Origin: Holothuria scabra
Lineage: Eukaryota; Echinodermata; Holothuroidea; Aspidochirotida; Holothuriidae
DNA: 64,000 bases
Direction of reading: 5' to 3'
NCBI GenBank assembly: GCA_037179385.1
Contig: CM074190.1
Span: forward strand, 9,693,706-9,757,705
Shown: one piece after another, positions 1-10,598 of the stretch
Layout: each line of letters starts with the position of its first letter
Position numbering within the stretch: the first letter of the stretch is position 1
Notes under the pieces: model-generated
What the model was told of the DNA's origin: nothing
The model's input: only the letters and a program-made list of their open reading frames with translations
Databases searched by the model: none
Position numbers and translations under genes: made by a program

Positions 1-384
1 GTGCTATAGAAACGTATAACTTTTCATAGAACTTTTACACTCAGAGAGTATCCTGTAGAATAAGTCTATAAAGATCGTTCTCGGTAGAAACGGCTATTCT
101 ATAGAATTCTACAGGGACTTCAAATTTCCATAAAGCACATTAAACATTCTTACAGACCAGATTGAAAAAAGGCATTGAGGTTTCGATAGTACATAAATGT
201 TCCATTTCAAATGATGTCATCATGTACCTTATCTTCTTATTCAAATGTTATACTAGCATGCTTAAAAAATTAATTTTGTTATCCCAGATCCTCCACCAAC
301 AAAAATAGGGAAAATCTTCTCACAACGTGTTAACACATCTCAAGGTGGGAAAGTGAATGTATGTTTTTTAATGAGATTTTAAGA
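1..384. other. Unassigned AT-rich sequence
   Basis: No gene, RNA or recognisable repeat terminus is seen. Short stretches resembling tatagaattctatag recur here and again near 1660-1685, just past the satellite. The satellite may therefore sit inside a larger repeat whose flanks share this motif. Confidence 0.4.
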
Positions 385-1530
385 CACTGAGCCCCGTTCA
401 CCTCAGATGACCTTTGACCTCCACAAAAAAATAGGAGCCATCTTCTGACCATGAAACATCCACGTACCAAATATGAAATCTATCAATTTTTCCTATCTGG
501 AGATATCGCATTAACAAGATTTCAGACTTTGACATCAGGTGGTACCGAATGACTTTTGACCTCTGCCAAAAACAACAGGGACCATCTTCTGACCATAACG
601 CGTCCACATACCACATACGAAATGTATCCAAGTTTCCTATCTGGAAATATCGGGTGAAAAAGCTTTTTTGACCCATGGTGCCCCAGATGACCTTTGACCA
701 CAGCTGAAACCAATATAGGGACCATCTTTTGACTATAACACTCCCACACAACAAATATAAAATCTATCCAAGTTTCCCGAACCTTGAGATTTTGCGTTAC
801 CGAGATTTTCAGACTTCGACCCCTGGTGACCCCGGATGACCTTGGACCTCTACCAAAATTAAAAGGAGCCATTTTCTGACCAATACGCATTAACATACGA
901 AATATAAAGTTCGCCCAACTTTCCTATCTGGAAATATCGCGTAAACAAAATTTTCATACTTTTGACCCATGGTGACCCCAGATGATCTTTGACCTCCACC
1001 AAAATCAATAGGGACCATCTTCTGACATTAACGCATCCATATGCCAAATATGAAATTTATCAAAGTTTAATAAGTTGAGATATTGTGTTAACAAAATTTC
1101 CACTTTTTTACCCCTGATGACCCCGAAAACCTTTGACTCCTCCAAAAACATAAGGGACCATCTTCTGACATTAACGCATCCACATACCAAATATGAAATG
1201 CATCCAAGTCTCCTATCTGGACATATTGTGGTAACAAGATTTTCAGACTTGAACCTCTGGTGACCCCCCCCCCCATGACCTTTGACTTCCGCCAAAAACA
1301 TAAGGACCTATCTTCTGATCATAACCCATCAACATACAATGTATGAAATGTATCGAAGTTTCCTATCTGGAGATATTACGTCAACGAGATTTTTAGACTT
1401 TGACCCCTGGTGACCCCGGATGACATTTGACCTCCTCCAAAAACTATAGGGTTCTCTCTCTCTCTCAGTATGAGAAATCCATGTACCAAGTTTGAAAACT
1501 GTCAGACATTCAGCGATATCGTGTTAACCA
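385..1530. repeat. Tandem satellite, about 8 copies of a ~144-bp unit
   Basis: A motif close to GACCTTTGACCTCC recurs near 410, 550, 689, 838, 985, 1128, 1276 and 1421, a spacing of 139-149 bases. Each unit also carries a GGGACCATCTTCTGAC-like block, a CCACATACCAAATATGAAAT-like block and a TTTCCTATCTGGA-like block. Copies differ by substitutions and small indels, so the array is old. The minus-strand open frames across it simply read through the units and repeat similar peptide pieces, so I do not call them genes. The last unit decays into CAGCGATATCGTGTTAAC just before the AC-rich tract. Confidence 0.85.
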
Positions 1531-1592
1531 GCAGTGTCACAAACACACACACACCTACACACCCGCACGCACGCAAACACACACCAACATGG
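1528..1592. repeat. AC-rich microsatellite
   Basis: An imperfect CA/ACAC tract with interspersed cacg and ctac units directly follows the satellite. There is no coding signal. Confidence 0.7.
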
Positions 1593-1689
1593 ATGCATGG
1601 GTTTTTCTTTTATGGGAGCCAAAAATCGTTGATTTATAGAGTTTTTTAGAGCTTTTTAGGCATTTCTATAGAATTCTATAGTGAGCGTT

Positions 1690-4600
1690 TGTATGGGCAG
1701 GGCAGAAATGGGTGCTTTGGGCTCAATTTCGCTCTACGTCCGAATATGCCCCCCACCACATTGTGCTTTGCCCTTAGTCTCCCCCCCCCCTTCCCCAATT
1801 TAAAAATGAAGGCGCCGCCACTGTGTGCACTACTGTCCTAGTACATGGGAACATATTCCAACAAGGACTGCGATATGAGTACCAGTGCAGGAGCTAGGGA
1901 TTTCGGTCAGAGGGGGCGAAAATGGTCTACATGGGCGCTTCGAAAGGGTAAATACCTTGAGGCCTTATGGGTCTCCGCAGAAGAAAATTCGGCGGGGAGG
2001 CAAATTCTTTTAGGGGGAAAGCCAACTCACGGTGGCGCGGAGCGGAAGAAAAGTTTGATCCAAAATGCCTCTCAGATCGCTGGAAATGGCGTTTCTAAAG
2101 CTTCTTTACCGCATATAAATAGGGAAAACACTGAGTGATCTGTTAACAAATGTTGATGTTAGGTTTTCTTCGTCTTTTTTTTTTTTTTTTGGTTTTTTTC
2201 GTTTCAGGATTTTCATTTTCCTGGGAAGGGAAAGTTCCACCTTTCTCCTACCTGCAGACGTCCATGTTTATATTCCCCTCTTTCATATTCTTTTATGAAG
2301 ACGGTCATTATATTTTGTGTAATTGTCAGGTCTCGATTTAAGATCTAAATTTGATAATGGACTTCTTTCTGAAGATAAAGATTAAACCTACTGTTGCCAA
2401 GCAATCTTACAGGGGGAAAAATCATGGAAATTAATCACCGTTAGGTGTACATTTTTACCATTTGAAAATCAACATAAGTACACGAAGAAACATAAATTGA
2501 CATATTTTACATCATGTGACCACTCTGAAATAGCCATTTTTAAGTTCATTGCAAGAAATAGCCAAGACAAAAGGTCTGTTTGGCTCTCTAGATACCGAAA
2601 TTCATTGTAAATAAAAGTAGCCTAAACCTAGGCTTACTAGATGCAATTTTCTGACTTTTGAGACCACGAAAGTACAGAAGATGACCCTTTTTCATCATAA
2701 TCAAGTACAGATAGTAAAGTTACTGGTGGCTGTTTGTGCATTTTGTTGACTGTGCCTTAAAGCGCTATTAAATTATGTCTTTTGCCAGTTATGGTACAAG
2801 AGTAAAGTACGGTAAAAAAAAACCAAAAAGGACACCGACAGACGATTTTGGTCCGTCAGGAGGTGCCACCGCACCCCCCCCCCCCCGACCATATGGCAGC
2901 TCCGCTACTGATGAGTACTTTTCTTTACAGTTTCTTGATTGGCAATCATGACAATTATTTCCAAAATATTACCCTAACAAAGAATATTATGTGCCCTCAA
3001 CTTGACTCTTCTGATCATTGGGGATGTGAGAGGCCTGGTGCTACCTTAACCCAATATTTCATGACGCACCAATGTATTAATCACGAATAAAAAAAACAGC
3101 ACTTTCAATTGATTGCAACAAGAAAATTTCGATGAAAGTTAAGGTCTAGACCTACTTAGAGCACAGTGGGAAATAAAAACCAAATTTTGATTACGTTTTT
3201 CATGGCACATCAAACTGTTATATGCTTATTTAAAAGCTAAAAAGCCAAAAAGAAGAAATCTTTTAATTTAGTTTTACAGTACGTGACATGTATTTCATAT
3301 AAAATCGTTCCATATGAGAGAGGGCTGATGAGTCAGAACATTTTCACTTGCATCACATACTCCCTTAATGTTCGCCTATAAGTTTAAATGCCCAAGGCAT
3401 GGGTGCGTACTTCTCACTGTAGATATGCATCTGACGATTTACTAACAGCCGTGAGGCCATGGACGATGTGAGTTTTTACTCAACCTATACAGAACGTTAA
3501 AAGTATCTACAATTTTAAATGAACTCGATTCTGGTCGGTATTCATAAGTCCATACAATCAGGGGCTGTGGTAAGATTTCGATCGCAAACATTGAATTGCT
3601 AGTAGTAGTAGTTGCACTACGGTACTTAAATATGTAGATCACCCGCCAAATTCTGTTCCAAGCAGCGACACAATGAATTTTGTGCCTGTTATACAGTTTT
3701 TATTAAATGTACAATTACTCAGAACAGGGAGCTATAAGGAAAGGAGAAGAATCGACTTAACCTGTAAGAAAAACGTACTTGAAAATAATTAAATCCTCTT
3801 CAAGCACCGAAATTTGACTGACACTTCACTTTGTTTTTATTGCTGACTTTTGTTCACTTTTCTACTTAATGATGAGCTCCTTCTTTTAAAGTTCAGTGAT
3901 CCTGTAACAAAGACCATTGTTAAGATGCTGCTTTGAAGTTATCTGTTAAGCCCACACAAGTGAAACGTTTCACAGTTTTTTTATTAAAACGACTATCAGT
4001 CACTTTTAATTTGCCCGATTCCATTATTATTCTAATTTCTTTACTGAAAAGGAATGAACCTGTTGAAAATCAAAGGGAGTCCAAATTTCGATAATGGTAT
4101 TTCAAACAATTCTGGATTGTTCCTGAAATTGTGAATAATGTATCATGTTTATGCATGATTAAGTGCAAATCAGAAATTACTCTCTAAAATGGTAATTAAT
4201 CTTAGACATCAATCATTCTGATGGGAATTTCGGTATTTTCTTGGTTTTGAATGTGTTTTACATCAAATACCAAACTTTGCTAATTTTCATGCCACACGAC
4301 CTTTAAGTGCAGGACTGAGCCAGGATGGGTGTGCCATGGCAACGTTAGAACAGAGATGGTGCCAGGGTTTGCCGCATGAACGTACCTTGATCTGACAGCA
4401 ATCCGAAGCAATGAAGTGTTGTTACTCCCTTATATCAATAGATTCAAAATTAGTCTAATAAGATTAAAATAAATCCGAAAGAATGGAATTAGTGGCCAAT
4501 CGAACGTCCGATTGTTCACCAATTCCACTCTTTAAGATTTAAACTTCAATATTTTAAATCTTACAATTTAAGAGAGTAGGCTATAAATGACCGGGGCCCT

Positions 4601-4960
4601 GCTTTCAATAACCTTAGGGATGCCTGGGGCTCTATATGCTCTCCATGTTTGGTATCAATTCGCCATTCACCGGGATTGTGTTTGCTCATTCCCATACACG
4701 AAAAAAAATGTTTGAAACCACATAATAATATAATACAAGATATAATAAATAACAACAAGAAATTTTAGTTTCACCTATATGACAAATATGACAATAGCTA
4801 GGACTGCTGCAAGTCTAACTGTATTACTGCAATACACGATTTTTTCTTGCCTTTCTCTCTACTTCACTCTCTCCTATTTCCTGTTTCTTGTTGTGTTTGT
4901 GTATGATCAGTTGTTGTATTAATGTAACTTATTGGTAGGGACTAGGACAGAAAAGTGACT
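1690..4960. repeat. Long dispersed repeat, copy 1 (interrupted by a hAT-like element)
   Basis: Bases 1690-1874 and 2919 to about 4960 match, in the same order, 35395-36395 and then about 40535-41150. Shared landmarks are GGACTGCGAT next to GAGTA (1865-1880 and 35560-35575), AAAGAATATTATGTGCCCTC, AACAGCCGTGAGGCCATGGA and CTAGTAGTAGTAGTTG. Copy 1 is interrupted at 1883-2910 by a transposon that copy 2 lacks. It lacks about 35 bases near 3420 that copy 2 has, and its 3725-4155 segment is replaced by other DNA in copy 2. A GGCGCCGCCACTG end near 1812-1824 resembles a hAT-type terminus, so the family may itself be a decayed transposon. No long reading frame is seen. Confidence 0.7.
1883..2910 (-). 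mobile_element. hAT-like non-autonomous element with a perfect 8-bp target duplication
   Basis: The element starts CAGTGCAGGAGCTAGG and ends GCAGCTCCGCTACTG, an imperfect terminal inverted repeat. ATGAGTAC occurs on both sides (1875-1882 and 2911-2918). The 8-bp duplication and CAGTG-type ends are typical of hAT transposons. The homologous repeat at 35560-35580 reads through as an empty site. The interior matches 50138-51560 and about 43870-45235 in opposite orientation; one example is CTAAACCTAGGCTTACTAGA near 2622 against its complement near 50690. A C-run sits just inside one end (2874-2886). No transposase frame is visible, so it was probably mobilised in trans. It is about 1.03 kb, against 1.42 kb for the fullest copy. 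Confidence 0.85.
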
Positions 4961-7740
4961 TTTATAAGATTTTTTCGTTATTATTAGCTTCGACGATACC
5001 CACTGAACATCAGCCAGTACGGTGTCAAATTTTGGATAGAGATATACTGTTGAAAGTTATGGTCCCAACGTTTTATTCAAAATTTGTACATAATATAAAA
5101 TGGATTACGAATTGACACGAATTGCCCACATTAAGTGAATATTTTGCCATCAGACACCTTACTTTAAGTCCATGAAACCATTCTTTTGAGCTTCAGTTTG
5201 AAACGATGACCATAACGTTTGGTTTAAAAAGTGCGCCATGCGCAATTTTTATTTTTTGAAAAACATGCAAAAAAATCTCCATGTTTTGTTTTGAGTGAAT
5301 ATGCAGGTTTTCGTCTGAATGTATCCTTTTTCCTACAAAAGAAAGATAAATAAGAACTGAAAATTGTCTTAAAGGACGGCGATTCGCAAATGGTGAAAAG
5401 TCACCTCCCCATCTTTAGAGGTGAACCCACGCCCTTGAAGGTAGATCCAATTTCTCGAAAAATATGGAATCTATAAATCCGACTACGGGTCTTTGAAGGT
5501 CTGTAAACTATACAAGACACATGAACTAGAGGTACTGTTCTGTTAGAATAATAAACCGCCCTCTAACTTGAAAACTAGTGGAAAACTAAGCAAGGAATCA
5601 TTTTTACCCTCAAAAATGAAAAGAGCGCTACCGAAAGTGGATGATAATGCATCATCGAAAGTGACCCAGTTCAATTGCTGACACACCTTTATTCCCGATA
5701 TCTGCATGTATAAAAATCCTCGGATGTGAAACATTTCGGAATAGTTCTATGAAAACTCGACAGAAGAAGAAGACTCATAGATGCAACAGAAGCAGAAAAT
5801 GGATTTTAAAATAACGGTAAATCAAATTATAATTTATTTATAATGCTATATGCTGTGAATTCTCTTAACTTTATTTATCACCAAATTCTGATTTCAGTTA
5901 TAATAATTTCAAAATTTGGGGATTACAGATTTCTTAATAGAGTTAAATTATGACTTCGTGAGAAAATATGCAAAATTTGGACACCATAGACCGATAGAGT
6001 GTTTCCGAGTGTAGAGGCAGTCCATTTTATTGGATACTGTAACTTCGTGTTGGTAAGATCTTTCGACGATTATCAACTATGGATGCATACATATGTAGCC
6101 TCTTTTATTATCATTTCTACCAATAGTATAGTGATAATTCTGTTATAAACGATTTTTTTCTCTGCGGTGTCTTTCATGTATTTTGATAGGGGGCAAAGCA
6201 TGAGTTAAGTGCTCCTTTTCTTCTTTTCCTTCTTTTCCTTCTCTTTTCGCATTTTCTTTGAAATGTAGCCTGGGGGTCATCCGCTGCCACCTACGACGTG
6301 CACCGTCCTTGGTGTCTACGCAGTTTTTCAATACTTCCCTACATTTAGAACAAACGCCAATAGAGTGAAACTTCAGATTTTAATATGTAGACGAATGAAA
6401 TAAGTCGAGTCCGGGAGAGAGACACACACATTTGATACAGAACCTGGTACCGTAACTTTTATTGCAAGAATAATGATATCTATTTCTTTCATGTTAAATA
6501 ACACAAATAAAACGGACCGTAAACATATGTTTGGGAGGTATTTGCACCCTTTTTTGACTCTCGTCGTTCTAATATACGTACCTGGTTTTGTCTGATAAAT
6601 TTGGATGAGAGTGTGTAAATGAGTTCATATTATCACATGAGTTTCTTTGTACAGATATTATTTTCAAACAGGAATATCATTTAGGGCGTAACATGCCCAG
6701 ATCAGTTATCAACATTCCACAACCTTAAAGCGCTCCACTGAAATACCGATATATAGTAATTGCAAAATTTCCTATTCATGAAGAAGGGGCGTTCTTATGC
6801 ATGTCATTATAATCCTATGCTCCACAAGAACATTTTATCTAGCATTTATTTGCACAAAATAACGACGTTCTCGCAATTTTACAACATGGGTCAATAAATG
6901 ATATTAAAAACCAAGGGATATAGAGGTCGATGTGTTCATGGCAACAAGTTTGCAAGTTCCAAAGAAAGTCACAGTGGATACGACAAAGTGAGAACCTTCA
7001 TCGCGATGAACAGTCTCCCCGATTAATCATTCTTAAATTTTGCCTGTATACGAATCTTGCAGCCAAGTGATTTATACAGTATGTAGTCTGAAATTGCTAG
7101 GGCTGGTTATTTTCGTTAGTCGGTCGCAGCCATCTCTCGAGATGTCGCAACTGGCGTTATGTGCCCGAATCAGTTATCAACAAGGTCCGCTTTCGAAAAG
7201 TTCGTCGTTTGATTGATATCCACATATCTGACTGCTCTTCATGGCGTATCCATTTAAATTGAAGGAAAGGGGCTGGTGAGACAGTTGAAACATTATCACT
7301 TTATTAGTACCGAATATTTTATAAGTTACAGGGAAATATTGCGTTTGTTACACAAGAAAAATTCATCCTTTTAAAACTAAAATACTTAATTTTGACTCAG
7401 GGTGATAGATTATCAAAAAAAGAGCTTTCTTTTCAAGAAATAAGTTTCCCATAGGAAGAAATTCAGTTGTTTGTTGCTCAAGAATAATTTTTTCTCCCAA
7501 ACTTTCAATATGCCAAATGATGCAACGTAAATGGCTCTTCTTGTTCATAGTATTTTGAAGAGATGTTACTATTCATGGGGTGTAAGATTAAGAATGAATT
7601 GTTGTATAGTGCCCCAGCCATTTTCTTTGCACTCTTTGTTGGAGCATTATAAACACAAAATTTCCCTTTAAAGTGACTATTTTAGCTTACAATTGTAAGC
7701 TTACGCCGCCGTAACCCCTTTTTGAAAATATGTCACGTCT
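4961..7740. other. Unassigned non-coding stretch
   Basis: No exon with a convincing frame and splice sites was found. Two short similar blocks, CCCAGATCAGTTATCAAC near 6699 and CCCGAATCAGTTATCAAC near 7162, hint at a decayed repeat. A minus-strand frame at 6143-6331 is low complexity (Lys/Glu/Arg-rich, from a CTTTTCCTTC run) and is not called. Confidence 0.4.
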
Positions 7741-7749
7741 AGTATGGCG

Positions 7750-7968
7750 CACCGTTTGTGCCATGTCATTATGCCGTCAAAGGTTATTATGTGGTCAAAA
7801 TTTATTCCGTCATCAAAACTAATTATGTTGCAAAAAGCCCTTATGAAATCTATTCCATTGTCAAAACTTATTAAGCCGTCAAAACTAATTACGTTGTCAG
7901 AAGTGATTCCCTTGTCAAAAATAATTGCGTTTTCCAAAACTAATTCCGTTGTCAAAACTGATGTCCTT
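7750..7968. repeat. 18-bp minisatellite, open on both strands
   Basis: About a dozen units close to TCAAAACTAATTACGTTG follow one another, mostly at exactly 18 bases, with some degenerate units near 7825-7850. Because 18 is a multiple of three, both strands stay open for 80-96 codons. The minus strand reads as a hexapeptide like ISFDNG repeated, the plus strand as SKLI.LSK.. repeated. I treat these frames as a by-product of the period, not as a gene. There is no splice context or recognisable domain. Confidence 0.75.
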
Positions 7969-8689
7969 GTACCATACACGTCATAAAACAATAAAATGCG
8001 TTACGAAAATGCGGATTTGTTCTTTACACCTTGTGATAATATAACAACAACAGTATTTATATAGCGCCAGTTTTGTGATTATTTGCAATTGATTTGCACA
8101 TACTTTGCTTACCCAGAAACAACTATTTACATGAAGAGTTAACCAGTTCAATATCTGAAAAGGGGAAGAATAATAGCAGAGAGTGTACCAAAACCAAGAT
8201 AACATGCACTCACCGGTAGCCTGGTCACAGTGCGGACTATATTACACCATAACCAAAACTAATTTCAACTGTGTTTCAGTGTTTCTACTAATTCAGTGTC
8301 TCGAAATTTTTAAAGATTGGAGTGTGAGAAATTTTCAATAGTTTAAAGAAACCGTTTTGGAAATTTTAGGTAATATAGGCCTAAAGGTACATTTTTTATT
8401 TAACGAACAGTTAATAGCTCTTGCAACCGTTGAATCGGTTAATTTCAGGAGACTGTCGATAAATTCCAGGAAATTAATTTGCACAAATTGGATAAAGCTA
8501 TTTTTAGAATGGGGAAATACTATTAGGACTTTGCTTTCCTCCTCAGACCGATCCGCGAACCGACGTTCCAACGTGAGCCTTGTACAAGCACTAAACTTGC
8601 ATACATGCATAGATAACTCTCTAGGCTTGCTGTACTATACAGGTTATCTATGGCAAGGCACGTAGTATGTATAATGTTTTTTCTTTCCT
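7969..8689. other. Unassigned stretch upstream of a LINE tail
   Basis: Overlapping frames of 102 codons (plus, 8357-8665) and 91 codons (minus, 8335-8610) cover the same bases. Neither resembles a known domain, and their overlap suggests chance openness. The stretch could be a decayed part of the LINE whose tail follows, but I cannot show that. Confidence 0.35.
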
Positions 8690-8845
8690 GCTATTTACTT
8701 TGTTATAGGGAGTGATCTGCTTCACAAGCCTACCAAGGTTTCCTAGATCACTTCCTTTCGTAACTTGTTTACTAACCTACCATATGAACTTGTACTTTTG
8801 TACTTCATGTTCGTTACGAAGAAACAATAAACGAAACTAAAAAAT
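8690..8845 (+). mobile_element. LINE 3' tail fragment
   Basis: The block GGGAGTG, then AAGGTTTCCTAGATCACTTC and CTTTCGTAAC, ending in GAAGAAACAATAAACGAAAC, closely matches the region after the LINE reading frame at 48757-48910 (GGGAGTG, AAGGTTTCTTAGAGCACTTC, GAAGAAACAAAGAATAAATA). A more diverged relative ends the LINE at 17090-17240. This copy is therefore a 5'-truncated insertion of the same family in the plus orientation. No coding part is preserved. Confidence 0.65.
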
Positions 8846-10590
8846 CTAGTCGAGGCTGCGGCTCAAATATTGCATTTTTCGTAAGGGCCTTACTATAGTT
8901 GTTGAAAGTTTATCAGCGTAGCTTAAAACTTGTACCTGTGTAAACCTTTAATCTTAAAAGTCCGTCCAGCTCAAATTACAAGCTATAACGACGGCTATTT
9001 CACTGCAGCAACGACTGGCTATTGCCAGCCGTTGATAACGACAACTGAAACTATAGTCGGGTTCTGTGGGTTTGGTTGGGTTCTGCTGACATTTGCGTGG
9101 GTGAGTTTTCTTGGGTTTCATTGGGCCATACCTGCAACACTATTTGACTGATTTCTGTTGTACTCTACCTGAACACTCCTTACTAGAGTGTAGGCTAGTG
9201 CTAACGTCAAGCCTAACTTAGGCCCAGTGTGGGAACTTAGTGTTGAGTCCCGTTCAAGAGCATAGGCCTACTACATTGATGATCAGGTCTTCGACCAGCA
9301 GTGTGCTAGGCGAAAAGAGGTTTCTTTTTATCAGTGGTGGCACCAGCTGGAAGCATTTACTCGCAGGCACAGTCAGACCCCATCACACTGAATCCCACGA
9401 GGGTTTTGCCTCTGGACACCACTAGAGCTCTAAGGCGGTTCCAAGACCAGCCCTAGTAAACAACTGTTTTAGGTTGCTTGAGTTCTCTCGTCGGTCAAAA
9501 AATGAATGTCTTAAACATCATACTTTGCAGCTTTTAAAAATTTAGTATAGCGTTGGAAATTTTTTGAGTGGTTGATCCAGAAGGTGGTGGGGGTCACGGA
9601 CGTCCGAACCCCCACATTTCCCTATTTGTACTAGTTGCATGTTTTTTTTTTTCTTATAAAAAACACCAAGTTCCACAAGCAGTAACAATTTCGAGATTTT
9701 GGTTGCCCCCTTCCATCGTCGACCAATCCGCCGCAAAACTCTAGCCATATATCGCAGACACTTCCGGCAACAAATTTGGGTGCGGTTGTTGTCCCTATCC
9801 CCGAAATACCAACAGAGCAATCGTTTTTACAGTGGTGTGACCACAGCATGTCTTACTGTCTGCGTGGCAGTCAGGCATTCTAATCATTTTCTTCTTGGAA
9901 CCGCCTGTGGTATGCTTGGGCTTTCAAAAGCGATGTCAATGACGCAGTGATCAGGTCTACATCTTAATCACTAGCTACCACGAGCGGCGGGTCATCAACG
10001 TAAAAACTGAAACGTTTTGGGCCATGGCGTGAAAACAGCTAAGTTTGTCTTATACTTTCCGCTAAGTACTGTTATCATCAGCAAATCGGTTTGCGCATCC
10101 CCTACTCAAATAAAGTTCGATTATAACCAAGCGCAAAAAATGTGGGTTAAGACGCCTCGCCCCTCTGGCCACGTCGTGTCATCTCAGACCTCTTACACAC
10201 TATGGGATCCTCTGTGACACAATTACTTGCGACGAGGTTATTCAGACACGTAACAAAGAGTGGAACTGCTTAGCTTAAAGCTCCTCCTATTCTTGCAACG
10301 AGGAACTGGTGCTGTAACCACTTTCCGCTGTAACAACTAGCGACGCTCTCTCCTACTCCAAAGAGTGGGGCTCAAGGGAAGAACTTCGAAGTGGGTGTTG
10401 AATATATGTGCTATCGGCTCAATGTTCATTAAGCCCAGAAGATTCGAAAGTGCCGTTTCCGGCATCTGTGGAGTTTGTAAAGCCAACAATATTTCTGCAA
10501 TATTTTTTTTCGTTCGACCGCGCCTAGATAAATTGCATAGTCGTTGACCTTTGTAGAAACAAAACTTTAAAAAGAATGTGCCTTTTTTAT
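8846..10590. other. Unassigned stretch with a short hairpin
   Basis: No gene is recognised. A near-perfect inverted repeat lies at 9008-9033 (CAACGACTGGC, loop TATT, GCCAGCCGTTG; 10 of 11 pairs). A CAGTGGTGGCACCAGC string at 9334 and GTGGTTGATCCAGAAGGTGG near 9568 look like transposon termini without clear partners. Frames at 9542-9950 on both strands overlap and match no family I recognise. Confidence 0.35.
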
Positions 10591-10598
10591 GTTGAACC

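Noticed and set aside
3322..3350. CTGATGAGTC, the classic hammerhead core string
   Set aside because: No GAAA box with a pairing stem follows, and the second repeat copy (35967) lacks the motif.
7701..7991. Repeat-rich protein on the minus strand
   Set aside because: Explained by an 18-bp tandem repeat that keeps both strands open.
8335..8665. Overlapping 91- and 102-codon frames on opposite strands
   Set aside because: Mutual overlap and lack of any motif suggest chance; neither has exon context.
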